Shown: positions 25,849 to 34,108, counted from the stretch's first letter. The stretch: 41,325 bases of DNA from CAKOSP01 sp964369625 (GCA_964369625.1 CAYJFC010000011.1:1-41325); one strand, 5' to 3'. Numbers and translations are program-made. Notes: generated by a model not told the origin, from the letters alone.

Positions 25849-26487
25849 ATGGAAAAAAGTAAAACAAAATTATTATTGGCTATCATTGTTTTTGTAGCAA
25901 TAAGTGCGGGAACTATAACAGCAACATTTGCATATTTTACAGCTAATTCGGCAAGTCATGAGTTTTCAAGATATGAACTTCATTCTGCAGAAAGCGGTAT
26001 AGCTTATGCAGAAAGTGGTAGTCCTATTAACTTACTTGTTTCTGGTGAAGTTATGAAAGATGCTAATATAGATGCAGTAAATCCTGCTGCTACAGCAAGC
26101 AATGATGTACCTATTAAAGTCACTTTAAAAACATCAGTAGATGGTGGCCAAATTGATTGTACTTATGATATTTCTTACATACCAAATGTAGTATATTATA
26201 ATAGTGCAGCAAATATAAGTAATGCAAAAGAATATACTATTAAAGGTTCTAATAATCAAAACAGTGATGCTATTGTGGAAACCAGTTTAGGAAATATAGA
26301 TAGTAAATTAATATTAGCAAGTGATATTGAATTTTCTTTATCAGGAGTAAATAAAACAGCTGTTCAGGAATGGACATTTGAAGTAGGTTTTTATAATCAA
26401 TCATTTAATCAAGATGACAATCAAAATAAAGATTTTGGTGGAAAAGTGATGATTGAAAATTTAACTTGTAAAAATACATACAATTAG
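25849..26487 (+). CDS. Secreted TasA/camelysin-like protein, 212 aa
   Basis: The start at 25849 is chosen over the in-frame ATG 25837 because GGGTGA lies just upstream and the reading begins MEKSKTKLLLAIIVFVAI. The signal region ends GTITATFAYFTANSASH, the pattern of exported proteins cut by SipW-type signal peptidases. The mature part is beta-rich with one pair of Cys (near IDCTYDI and ENLTCKN). It is clearly paralogous to the next protein: both share CTYDI, EYTI, a TSL-NI segment, an aromatic FYNQ-F motif and a final Cys strand. The protein probably forms part of a surface fibre or coat. Confidence 0.8.
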   Translation: MEKSKTKLLLAIIVFVAISAGTITATFAYFTANSASHEFSRYELHSAESGIAYAESGSPINLLVSGEVMKDANIDAVNPAATASNDVPIKVTLKTSVDGGQIDCTYDISYIPNVVYYNSAANISNAKEYTIKGSNNQNSDAIVETSLGNIDSKLILASDIEFSLSGVNKTAVQEWTFEVGFYNQSFNQDDNQNKDFGGKVMIENLTCKNTYN

Positions 26488-26555
26488 TGAAAAAACACTT
26501 GAAATAAAAAAGAATATTTGATATATTTATAATAAAGAGAGAGGATGAATAAATA

Positions 26556-27212
26556 ATGGAAAGAAAAAATACATTACTACTTACAGTAATAGCAGTAGCA
26601 ACATTATTAGTAGCAGTAGTTGGAGCAACTTTTGCGTACTTTACAGCAACAGGAGCAGACAATGCAGAAAGTGCAATCACTACTAAGACTACATCAATAG
26701 ATACAGTTAACACTTCAGCAACGCCAGTTAATATGGAAGTTACACTTCAAGATATGTTAGAAGATGATAAAGATCTAGGTGAATATAAAAGTGCAGATGC
26801 AACACTTACTATTGAAGCTGGTACTGGTACTGGTGGTGGAACGAATACATGTACATATGATATAGTTTATACACCAGTTAATCAACAAGGTTTTGTTAAT
26901 TCTAGTACTAATGCATCAAATGCTTTAGAATATACTATTCAAGGAACAAGTTCTTCATCTAACGCTACAGCTGTTATAACAGGTGGAACATTTGCTGAAA
27001 CATCATTACATAATATAACTGATACAACACCTATTACATTAGTAAATGATGCTACATATGCAGTTTCTGGTATTGAACAATCTGGAATATTAACATGGAC
27101 TGTTCAAGTTAGATTTTACAATCAACCATTTGATCAAACTGAAAATGCAGGTAAAACTTATGGAGCAATGTTATCATTTGAAAATGTTGCTTGTGTAAAT
27201 ACAGCACCATAA
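26556..27212 (+). CDS. Secreted TasA/camelysin-like protein, 218 aa
   Basis: The signal region MERKNTLLLTVIAVATLLVA leads to VVGATFAYFTATGADNAES, the strongest SipW-type export pattern in the window. The mature domain is Thr-, Ser- and Ala-rich and beta-stranded, with a Cys pair (NTCTYDIVY and NVACVN) and RFYNQPFDQTENAGK. It is paralogous to the preceding gene. A TATAAT at 26528 and GAGAGG upstream suggest it can be transcribed separately; codon use is more G- and C-tolerant than its neighbours, a common sign of high expression. The upstream GAGGATG opens a 3-codon ORF whose stop overlaps this start (TAATG). A terminator follows. Confidence 0.85.
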   Translation: MERKNTLLLTVIAVATLLVAVVGATFAYFTATGADNAESAITTKTTSIDTVNTSATPVNMEVTLQDMLEDDKDLGEYKSADATLTIEAGTGTGGGTNTCTYDIVYTPVNQQGFVNSSTNASNALEYTIQGTSSSSNATAVITGGTFAETSLHNITDTTPITLVNDATYAVSGIEQSGILTWTVQVRFYNQPFDQTENAGKTYGAMLSFENVACVNTAP

Positions 27213-27241
27213 AAGATTAATAATATTTAATCTTTTTTTTT
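27212..27241 (+). terminator. Terminator of the TasA-like cluster
   Basis: AAAGATTAA (27212-27220) pairs with TTAATCTTT (27227-27235), loop of six, followed by six or more T. Confidence 0.85.
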
Positions 27242-27268
27242 GCTAAAAATTAAAAAAAGTGATATAAT
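27240..27268 (+). promoter_or_regulatory. Promoter of the epimerase-lipase-HAM1 group
   Basis: TTGCTA (27240-27245), a 17-base spacer and TATAAT (27263-27268), with TGA before it. It begins inside the U-tract of the preceding terminator. Confidence 0.6.
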
Positions 27269-27303
27269 TTTTTATGTAAAGTAATATGAAAAGAGGTTTT
27301 ACT

Positions 27304-28230
27304 ATGATAAGAGTATTAGTTACTGGAGCGGGAAGTGCAGTAGGACTTCAGACTATTAAATATTTATTAAGTGAAGGTAAATATGAAATAACTGCACTAG
27401 ATTTTAAAAATAGCAAAACTGTAAGTAGTTTAAAAAAATATAAAAAAAGAATCAATATTATTTATGGAGATATTTGCGATCGAATTTTAATCGAAGCTCT
27501 TATTAAAGATCATGATTTTGTTATATATTTATCAAGTGTTCCGCAAGGTATTGGTAGCATTAGTAAAGAATTAGTAAAATCATTAGAATTAAATGTTATA
27601 GAAAATTTAGTTAGATCTATAAATTATTATAATCCAAATTGTAGCCTTTTTTATACATCAACTACGTCAGTATATGGAACAAATGATTCAAATATAAGTA
27701 TTAAAAATAAAGTTAAAATAAATAATTTAAATTATTTAACAGTTTATAAAAGAAAATGTGAAAATCTTATTAAAGAAAAATGTAAAAAATATACTATTGT
27801 AAGATTGCCATTGTTACTTGATTCAAATAAAAATAGTGATTATTATTATCAAATGAATACTAAAGAAGTTGTAAATGTCATTACTAGTATGGATGCAGGT
27901 TATGCATTTGTAAAATTAATTGATATGTCCAAAGAATATAATAAGAAAACAATAAATATAGCTAGTAATGACAAATTTAATATAGCATACAATGATTTAA
28001 TAAAATCAATAATTTCCGCTAGAGGAATGGATATTAAGTATATACTAAGTAAAATATTTATGGAAAATAACAATTATTCTCCAGTATGTAGTGATATACA
28101 AAAATTTAATGATGATTTAAACTATCAAATAGACTCTTATGATAATTTTTATGAAAGATTAAAAAGAAATCACCAAAGAAACTATTTTTCAAAATTAATA
28201 GGAAAAATAGTTATAAAATTTTGGAGGTAA
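27304..28230 (+). CDS. NAD-dependent epimerase/dehydratase-like protein, 308 aa
   Basis: This is an SDR-type Rossmann protein. MIRVLVTGAGSAVGLQTIKY carries the dinucleotide-binding Gly motif. ITALDFKN ends the second strand, IIYGDICD and VIYLSSVPQG follow, and LFYTSTTSVYGTND is the Ser/Thr region. The usual YxxxK reads NYLTVYKRKCENLIKE, so the catalytic Tyr looks displaced. The enzyme could use another Tyr, or the protein may be a non-catalytic relative. The start at 27304 is chosen because AGAGGT lies six bases upstream; the in-frame ATG 27286 has no ribosome site. The next gene starts one base after its stop. Confidence 0.78.
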   Translation: MIRVLVTGAGSAVGLQTIKYLLSEGKYEITALDFKNSKTVSSLKKYKKRINIIYGDICDRILIEALIKDHDFVIYLSSVPQGIGSISKELVKSLELNVIENLVRSINYYNPNCSLFYTSTTSVYGTNDSNISIKNKVKINNLNYLTVYKRKCENLIKEKCKKYTIVRLPLLLDSNKNSDYYYQMNTKEVVNVITSMDAGYAFVKLIDMSKEYNKKTINIASNDKFNIAYNDLIKSIISARGMDIKYILSKIFMENNNYSPVCSDIQKFNDDLNYQIDSYDNFYERLKRNHQRNYFSKLIGKIVIKFWR

Positions 28231-28231
28231 A

Positions 28232-29254
28232 ATGATTGGATTATCATTAGAAGGTGGCGGCACTAAAGGGGCCTATCAAGTTGGTGCAATAAAAGCTTTC
28301 AATGAAGCAGGAATTAATTTTAATGGAATTACAGGTACTTCAATCGGAGCAATAAATGCTGCATTAATATTAACAGGAAAAACAAATGATTTAGAAAATT
28401 TTTGGTTAAATGAAAACATAAGTGAATTACTAGGATTAAGTAAAGATATAAATCATAATAATTTTATTAACTATATAAAAAATATTACTAGAGAAATAAA
28501 AAATGTTCAAAATAAAAGTGGGCTTGATATAAATAAATTAAAGTTAAGGTTAAATAATTTAATAGACGAAGACATAATTAGGAGTAACAAAGTAGATTAT
28601 GGACTTGTTACTTATAGAGTTAATGACAAAACACCATTATATTTATTTAAAGAGGATATACCTAGTGGTAAATTAATAGATTATATAATTGCTAGTGCTT
28701 TTTTACCAATATTTAAACCTGTAAAATTAGATGGTGATAATTTCTATTTAGATGGTGGTTTTTATGATAATTCTCCATCTAATATGTTAGAAGAAAAAAA
28801 ATATAAAAAAATATATGTTATATCTTTAAACGCAGTTGCAGTTAAAAGGAAAAGTTTAGGAAAATCTACAATTATTAAAATATCTCCATCCAGAGCACTA
28901 GGTAGTATGCTTAATACTGATAAAATGAAAATATATGATAACATTGAAATGGGTTATGTGGATACTATGAGGGTTTTAAAGAAATTAGATGGCTATAAAT
29001 ATTTATTTAAAAGTAATAACAATTTATTCTATAAATATTTAACTCGAAAAGTTCCAGATAAAATACTTAAACGTGTTGAAGTTTTTTTCTTTACTAGGAA
29101 TAAAAAAGATTTAATAATTAAATCCATGGAATATATTTTTACTAAAGAAAAATATTCTTATAGTAAAATATATGACCTTAAGAAAGAAATAAAAAAATTC
29201 AAAAATAATAACAATGAATTTATTATATATAAATTCATTAAATATTTGAAATAG
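28232..29254 (+). CDS. Patatin-like phospholipase (esterase), 340 aa
   Basis: This is a serine lipid acyl hydrolase with a Ser-Asp dyad. The oxyanion glycine loop is EGGGTKGAYQ (residues 7-16), the nucleophile elbow is GTSIG (Ser37) and the Asp lies in YLDGGFYDNSP (Asp174). Length and motif order match bacterial RssA/YchK-type patatins. The C-terminal ~120 residues are basic and may touch membranes. The ribosome site GGAGG is five bases before the ATG. It is tightly coupled to the epimerase gene. Patatins also serve as phage-defence effectors, but no nucleotide cyclase or sensor lies nearby, so a lipid housekeeping role is more likely. Confidence 0.9.
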   Translation: MIGLSLEGGGTKGAYQVGAIKAFNEAGINFNGITGTSIGAINAALILTGKTNDLENFWLNENISELLGLSKDINHNNFINYIKNITREIKNVQNKSGLDINKLKLRLNNLIDEDIIRSNKVDYGLVTYRVNDKTPLYLFKEDIPSGKLIDYIIASAFLPIFKPVKLDGDNFYLDGGFYDNSPSNMLEEKKYKKIYVISLNAVAVKRKSLGKSTIIKISPSRALGSMLNTDKMKIYDNIEMGYVDTMRVLKKLDGYKYLFKSNNNLFYKYLTRKVPDKILKRVEVFFFTRNKKDLIIKSMEYIFTKEKYSYSKIYDLKKEIKKFKNNNNEFIIYKFIKYLK

Positions 29255-29264
29255 TGGTGAAAAA

Positions 29265-29822
29265 ATGAAAATATTAATAGCAACGAGAAATAAAGATAAA
29301 TTTAAATTAATATCCAATATATTAAGCAAACTACTCGATAGTAAAATTGATTTTTATGCTCTTAGTGATATTAAAGAACAAATTATTGATGTAGAAGAAA
29401 GCGGAGATGTAATTAACAGAGCATATGTTAAAGCGTTTAATGTATATAATAACTTAAATAACAATATTTATGATTTAGTAATTGGAATAGATGATGTTCT
29501 TGAGTTTAACAATCAAATAGTTGAAAATGTAAAAGATTATATTACTGATATTTTAGAAGATAAACTTTTAAAAGATAATGATTTAATAAACGTTGTAAGA
29601 GCTTATACATTTATTAATAAAAACGGAAAATATATAAATATTTTGACAAAAATCCCGTATAAATATATGAAATTAGATCATAAAATTGAAATAAAAGAAA
29701 ATACATATCCTTTAAGCAATGTTATGAAATATATTGATGATAATGTAATAAATTCTGATGAATATGTATTAAAATATTCTTATGATAAGTTATTAACTAT
29801 TAAAAAACTTGAAATTATATAA
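29265..29822 (+). CDS. Divergent HAM1/RdgB-like nucleotide pyrophosphatase homologue, 185 aa
   Basis: The HAM1 family hydrolyses non-canonical purine triphosphates. The N-terminus MKILIATRNKDKFKLISNIL is the family's phosphate-binding start. VEESGDVINRAYVKAFNVYN corresponds to the E-x-G-x-x-x-x-N-A-x-x-K-A region with Asn followed by Arg. VIGIDDVLEFNN stands where canonical members have ADDSGL. The signature Ser-Gly pair after DD is lost, so substrate choice or activity may differ. GTGGTG lies upstream. It follows the patatin gene by ten bases. Confidence 0.68.
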   Translation: MKILIATRNKDKFKLISNILSKLLDSKIDFYALSDIKEQIIDVEESGDVINRAYVKAFNVYNNLNNNIYDLVIGIDDVLEFNNQIVENVKDYITDILEDKLLKDNDLINVVRAYTFINKNGKYINILTKIPYKYMKLDHKIEIKENTYPLSNVMKYIDDNVINSDEYVLKYSYDKLLTIKKLEII

Positions 29823-29855
29823 TTTTTATAATATATTATTTTCAGGTGTTTTTTT

Positions 29856-30944
29856 ATGAAAGAAAAATTAAATTTATATAAAACAGATGGAAATAGTTTT
29901 TATTATAAAGAAGAAGTTATAAAACCTATTGTTGAAAATATGGAAATTTTTTTAGAAAGTAGTCCAATTGTATTTCAAAAGGAAATAACAGAAAAAATAA
30001 TGATAAATCAAGAAATAAAAACTAATAACCAAATTGAAGGATATTTAGATAATCTTGATTATATAAAAAAAGTAATAGGAAGTTCAAATAAGAATGCATT
30101 TTCTGAAAAAAATAAAAGAATTATTAACTTATATAATGGATATCAATTTATTTTAAATAATACTAAAATAAATAAGGATAGTTTAAAAAATTTATATGCA
30201 TTATTAAGTGAAGGTTTATTAACTGAGAAAGAACTTTCTTTAATGGGAGATTTTTATCGAAAAGATAAAGTTTTTATTTATACTACTAATAATGTATTTG
30301 TAGATCCAGTAGAGTGTATGGATCATAAGTTAGTTGATGAATATATGAATTATTATTTTGATTTTTTAAATAATGATAATTTAACTAGTTTAAATACAGA
30401 AATATATTTAAAATCTCAAATATTACATTTTTATTTTGTATATGTTCATCCGTACTTTGATGTAAATGGAAGAACTGCTAGAACAGCTTCTATGTGGCAT
30501 TTACTTAATAATGATATATATCCTTACATTATATTTAACAGAGCAATAACGTGGAAAAAACCAGAATATTATAATGTAATAAAAAGGTCTAAAAGTTCAA
30601 ATGATTTAACACATTTTTTAAAGTATATGCTTAACAATGTAAAGGAAGAATTAGAAAAAGAAATTATTATAAAAAAAATTAGTGACAATTTAAATGTTAG
30701 TTTGTCAACGAATGAATATCAAAATTTATTATATTTTTTATCAATTAAAGGAGATATTTCAATTATTGATTTTGCTTATATATATAATAAATTTAATCCT
30801 AAAACAAAAGTTAAAGATATTTATCAAGAATTTATATTACCATTACTTGAAAAAAATATAATATTAATAGAAAGAGAAACAAATAAATGTTTTAGTGGAA
30901 TACCTAATAAAATATTAAAATTAAATAAAAAAGATATATTGTAA
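29856..30944 (+). CDS. Fic-domain protein (AMPylation-type), 362 aa
   Basis: Fic enzymes move AMP or other phosphate-linked groups onto proteins. The core motif is HPYFDVNGRTAR (His198, Asp202, Asn204, Arg206, Arg209); the canonical form is HPFxDGNGRTxR, so Gly before Asn is Val here. An N-terminal inhibitory-type motif TNNQIEGY (Glu61) fits a class II self-inhibited Fic, with Asn in the usual Ser position. GDFYRKDKVFI matches the target-binding flap region. A helical, possibly winged-helix C-terminus follows (about 270-360). The ribosome site is CAGGTG before ATG 29856. A TATAAT at 29827-29832 may give it a promoter of its own. Confidence 0.88.
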   Translation: MKEKLNLYKTDGNSFYYKEEVIKPIVENMEIFLESSPIVFQKEITEKIMINQEIKTNNQIEGYLDNLDYIKKVIGSSNKNAFSEKNKRIINLYNGYQFILNNTKINKDSLKNLYALLSEGLLTEKELSLMGDFYRKDKVFIYTTNNVFVDPVECMDHKLVDEYMNYYFDFLNNDNLTSLNTEIYLKSQILHFYFVYVHPYFDVNGRTARTASMWHLLNNDIYPYIIFNRAITWKKPEYYNVIKRSKSSNDLTHFLKYMLNNVKEELEKEIIIKKISDNLNVSLSTNEYQNLLYFLSIKGDISIIDFAYIYNKFNPKTKVKDIYQEFILPLLEKNIILIERETNKCFSGIPNKILKLNKKDIL

Positions 30945-30954
30945 ATATAATACA

Positions 30955-30963
30955 TGTTATAAT
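30955..30963 (+). promoter_or_regulatory. Extended -10 promoter TGTTATAAT of yebC
   Basis: It ends 21 bases before the ATG at 30985. No -35 with correct spacing was seen. Confidence 0.55.
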
Positions 30964-30984
30964 ATATTTATATAGGAGGAAATT

Positions 30985-31701
30985 ATGGGAAGAGCTTATG
31001 AAGTTAGAAAAGCTAGTATTTTGAAAACAGGAGCAGCTAAAGGCAAAATATATACAACTTATGCAAAAGAAATATATTTAATAGCTAAAAAGGGAAACCC
31101 TGATCCTGATTCAAATGATTCACTAAGAAGATTAATTGATAAAGCAAAAAAAGAGCAAGTTCCAAGTGATATAATAGCAAGAGCTATTGATAAAGCAAAG
31201 GGAGTAGGTGCTGATGAATACTCTGAAGTAGTTTATGAGGGATTTGGACCTGGAGCATCTACACTTATTATTAAATGTTTAACAGATAATGTTAATCGTA
31301 CAGTTGGCATGGTTAGAGCATGTTTTAATAAGCTAAATAAAAGTTTAGGGGTTACTAATTCTGTTTCTTATAATTATGATTATTTAGCAGTGTTAACTGT
31401 TAAATTAGATGAAGAAACAATTATGAATGCTTTAATAGAAAATGATATTGATCCACTTGATTTAGAAGATGAAAATGGTTTAGTTACTATTAGCATTCAT
31501 CCAAGAGATTATGATAAACTTAAAAGTGCCTTAGAAAAAATTGATACTAATATTAATTATGAATATGATGAAATTGGTATGTTTGCTAAAGACGAAATAG
31601 TATTAGAAGGTGAAGATTTAGAAAATTTCTTAAAACTATATCGTTTGCTAGATGAAATAGATGATGTATCAGCAATATATCATAATGTAAATTTAGATTA
31701 A
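30985..31701 (+). CDS. yebC: YebC/PmpR/TACO1 family protein, 238 aa
   Basis: This is a conserved three-domain protein of 238-250 aa, long annotated as a transcription regulator and also linked to translation (TACO1 family). MGRAYEVRKASILKTGAAKG is the family start, with Tyr in place of the usual His before EVRK. NPDPDSNDSLRRLIDKAKKE, YEGFGPGASTLIIKCLTDN and NRTVGMVRACFNK are hallmark segments. AGGAGG lies before the ATG. It has an extended -10 promoter and a weak terminator, so it appears monocistronic. Confidence 0.94.
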   Translation: MGRAYEVRKASILKTGAAKGKIYTTYAKEIYLIAKKGNPDPDSNDSLRRLIDKAKKEQVPSDIIARAIDKAKGVGADEYSEVVYEGFGPGASTLIIKCLTDNVNRTVGMVRACFNKLNKSLGVTNSVSYNYDYLAVLTVKLDEETIMNALIENDIDPLDLEDENGLVTISIHPRDYDKLKSALEKIDTNINYEYDEIGMFAKDEIVLEGEDLENFLKLYRLLDEIDDVSAIYHNVNLD

Positions 31702-31702
31702 G

Positions 31703-31722
31703 ATACGGAGTATTTTTTTTTT
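31703..31722 (+). terminator. Weak terminator after yebC
   Basis: ATAC-GGA-GTAT is a stem of only four pairs, but it is followed by ten T, starting two bases after the stop codon. Confidence 0.4.
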
Positions 31723-31730
31723 AATAATTA

Positions 31731-31739
31731 TGCTATAAT
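31731..31739 (+). promoter_or_regulatory. Extended -10 promoter TGCTATAAT
   Basis: The expected start of transcription near 31746 lies beyond the ATG at 31743, so translation must begin at ATG 31764. Confidence 0.6.
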
Positions 31740-31763
31740 ACCATGCAAGAAAGAGGCAATATT

Positions 31764-33230
31764 ATGGAAAGCAATAATAATTTGAAAATATATAATGTAG
31801 ATGATGAATTTATTTTTAAAAAAATTATAATAGATACAGCTAAATTATTTTCAAAGTTATCTGATAAAAATGTTGAATATGAAAATGAGACACTAGTAGA
31901 ATTAGATAAAGCATATCTATCACTTTTTTTTATGTTATTAAATGAATTTAAATATAATTTACCTACTAGTATTATGCAAATTATTTCAAAAAATGATTTT
32001 TTTGAAACTCCGGTATCTAATAATGATATTTCAAAAATTAATATTTTATTTGGAAATATTAAGATTCATAATAGGTATATAACATATTTTAAAGAAAACG
32101 AAGTATATAATCAAAAATCATATTTTAAAATGTTATTTGATGTAATTTTAAGTGATGAATTTTTAAAAAAAATAAATAAAAATTTAGTTGCTTATATGTT
32201 TGATGTACTGCACAATCAAAATGATAAGATTATAGTTAATGATGGTGAAAATAAAAAATATACATTGCCTGAAAAAATAAAAAATGAAAAATTTGAATCT
32301 TCTTTAAAATACGCTAATAATTTAAATAGTCAAAAATATTATAATAATCCTGCGATCGGAAGAGATAAAGAATTAGAAAACTTAATGATAAGTTTATTAA
32401 TTCCTGAAAAATCCCCATTAATAATAGGTAATGCCGGGGTAGGTAAAACTTCTTTAGTTGAAGGATTATCTTATTTAATTCAAAAAGCTTATGTTCCTGA
32501 TTGTTTAAAAAATCAAAAAATATACAAATTGAATATTTCATCTATAGTGCAGGGATGTAGTTTAGTAGGAGATATTGAAAAAAAAGTTGAAGCGCTAGTT
32601 AGTGAGCTTAAAAATAATGATGATATTATTTTATTTATTGATGAAATTCATAATTTAATTGGCACAGGCGCTGGAAATAAATCTTATAATGATTTAGCTA
32701 ATATTTTTAAACCTTATTTAGATAGAGGCGATATAAAAATTATTGGAGCTACTACTATAAATGAATTTGATAAAATAATTAATAACGATTCTGCTTTTAG
32801 AAGAAGATTTGAAACTTTAAAATTAGAAGAACCAACTAGAGAAATGTTATATAATATTATTAATTATAATATTGAAAAATTAGAAAAAATGATGAATATT
32901 TCATTTGGGTATAATTTAGAGTGTAAAAATATTATAATAAACGCTTTTATGGACTTAACTGAATACAAAAACAGAGTTCATTACGATACCCTTAATAATC
33001 CTGATTTGGTTATTTCATTATTCAAAAAAATGTTTGCGGTAGCAGCATTTTATAATTCTAAAATAATAGAATATAATTATATTATAAAATCAATATTTGA
33101 TTGTGATTGTGTATATGAAAGTGTTAAATCTAACATCATAATAAAACTTAGAAATGAACTAGAAGAAGCAAAATCTAACCCAAGTGAAGTTCCTGTAAAT
33201 AACATAATAAAATTTCCAGGTAAATATTAG
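31764..33230 (+). CDS. Single-module Clp/Hsp100 D1-type AAA+ ATPase, 488 aa
   Basis: The N-terminal ~190 residues are helical and unlike the usual Clp N-domain. The AAA+ module (about 196-385) has AIGRDKELENLM, Walker A GNAGVGKT (222-229), Walker B ILFIDEIH (Asp293, Glu294) and the arginine-finger segment AFRRRFE (346-348). This set is closest to the D1 module of ClpA/ClpC/ClpB. No second AAA+ module and no ClpP-binding loop are present; ClpC proteins are about 810 aa. The C-terminal ~100 residues form a D1-like lid. The start at 31764 has AGAGGC upstream and is set by the promoter. The gene is followed nine bases later by a membrane protein, likely its partner. Confidence 0.85.
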   Translation: MESNNNLKIYNVDDEFIFKKIIIDTAKLFSKLSDKNVEYENETLVELDKAYLSLFFMLLNEFKYNLPTSIMQIISKNDFFETPVSNNDISKINILFGNIKIHNRYITYFKENEVYNQKSYFKMLFDVILSDEFLKKINKNLVAYMFDVLHNQNDKIIVNDGENKKYTLPEKIKNEKFESSLKYANNLNSQKYYNNPAIGRDKELENLMISLLIPEKSPLIIGNAGVGKTSLVEGLSYLIQKAYVPDCLKNQKIYKLNISSIVQGCSLVGDIEKKVEALVSELKNNDDIILFIDEIHNLIGTGAGNKSYNDLANIFKPYLDRGDIKIIGATTINEFDKIINNDSAFRRRFETLKLEEPTREMLYNIINYNIEKLEKMMNISFGYNLECKNIIINAFMDLTEYKNRVHYDTLNNPDLVISLFKKMFAVAAFYNSKIIEYNYIIKSIFDCDCVYESVKSNIIIKLRNELEEAKSNPSEVPVNNIIKFPGKY

Positions 33231-33239
33231 GAGAATAAA

Positions 33240-33932
33240 ATGAGTATAGAAAAAATACAAAATGATATATCTTTATGTAAAAAAAAGATAAAACAAGAAA
33301 AAATCAAAAGGTTTATATATTCTGTCCCAGTATATATAGCGGCTACTATTGGTTATTTTACAATAGATTTTCCTGTTAAAGAAAATGGTCATGAAATATA
33401 TCTAAAACAAACAGATAGTAACTTAGAAATACTTGACTATAAGTATAAACCTGATGCTAGTATGCATTCTAAAATAGAATATTATACTCCTGCTCGACTG
33501 AATGATGATAATGAATGGGTAAAAGATATATATACTTATACATTAGATGGATTTGATTTTAATAATAATAAAATGTTTAATACAGAATTATATTATGAAG
33601 TTATAGACAATATAGATTTTACTTATTTAAATGATAATTTAGAGTTATTAAATATTTCTACTATTAAAGCTAATAATGAAGATCGTGATGCAAAAATTGT
33701 TGGTTATGTATACAACTATAATGAAAATAAAGTTACAACTAATATCGTAAAAGTAAAAGATATAGAAGATGGAGTAGGCTTGCAAATGCTTGTAAGTGTT
33801 TATGTTGCAATTTTACTCGCAACAATGGGTCTTGATAGTATTAAGGTTGTAGACTTGAAAAATGAAGTAAGTTATTACAAAAATGTTATTAGACGACTTG
33901 AAGAACAAAATCCACAAAGAAAAAAGAAATAA
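33240..33932 (+). CDS. Two-span membrane protein of unknown function, 230 aa
   Basis: The N-terminus is a charged helix (EKIQNDISLCKKKIKQEKIK). A first membrane segment (about 26-43) is followed by an outside beta-rich domain (about 48-175, with DYKYKPDASMHSKIEYYTPA) and a second membrane segment (about 180-200, LQMLVSVYVAILLATMG). A charged cytoplasmic coiled tail ends in QNPQRKKK. AGGAG lies before the ATG, nine bases after the AAA+ gene, so both are in one operon. No family was recognised. Both ends face the cytoplasm, so it could receive the ATPase at the membrane. Confidence 0.8.
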   Translation: MSIEKIQNDISLCKKKIKQEKIKRFIYSVPVYIAATIGYFTIDFPVKENGHEIYLKQTDSNLEILDYKYKPDASMHSKIEYYTPARLNDDNEWVKDIYTYTLDGFDFNNNKMFNTELYYEVIDNIDFTYLNDNLELLNISTIKANNEDRDAKIVGYVYNYNENKVTTNIVKVKDIEDGVGLQMLVSVYVAILLATMGLDSIKVVDLKNEVSYYKNVIRRLEEQNPQRKKK

Positions 33933-33936
33933 AACT

Positions 33937-33965
33937 TGTAAAAAAATATTATTTCGTTTATAATT
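33937..33965 (+). promoter_or_regulatory. Promoter of the T-box/tyrS operon
   Basis: TTGTAA (33937-33942), a 17-base spacer and TATAAT (33960-33965). Transcription would start near 33972. Confidence 0.7.
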
Positions 33966-33971
33966 AAGTTG

Positions 33972-34108
33972 TTAGTAATGAAGGAATTTACAACTCTGGA
34001 GCTAAATCGGTAATAAAAATCGTTAAAATTTAAAGAGTATGAATAAATCATAAATTAAGGTGGTACCGCGGGCTTTGCTCGTCCTTACTAATTAATTTGT
34101 GTTTTTTT
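33972..34108 (+). promoter_or_regulatory. Compact T-box leader (Tyr), tRNA-sensing riboswitch
   Basis: The T-box core AAGGTGGTACCGCGGGC (34057-34073) binds the 3' end of uncharged tRNA; its partner strand is GCTCGTCCTT (34077-34086). AAATTAA (34052-34058) can pair with TTAATTT (34092-34098) just before a run of seven T, giving the terminator. TTAGTA (33973-33978) can instead pair with TACTAA (34086-34091). Stem I is short: ACTCT (33994-33998) with AGAGT. A TAC triplet occurs at 33990-33992, but I cannot place it firmly as specifier. The downstream tyrS makes tyrosine the expected signal. Confidence 0.88.

Noticed and set aside
26405..26713. Minus-strand 102-aa ORF across the gap between the TasA-like genes
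   Set aside because: It is antisense to two well-supported genes, and its apparent protein-like sequence mirrors their signal regions.
28232..30944. Patatin and Fic genes as a CBASS-like or toxin-antitoxin phage-defence module
   Set aside because: No nucleotide cyclase, sensor or antitoxin gene is adjacent, and the spacing suits an ordinary operon.
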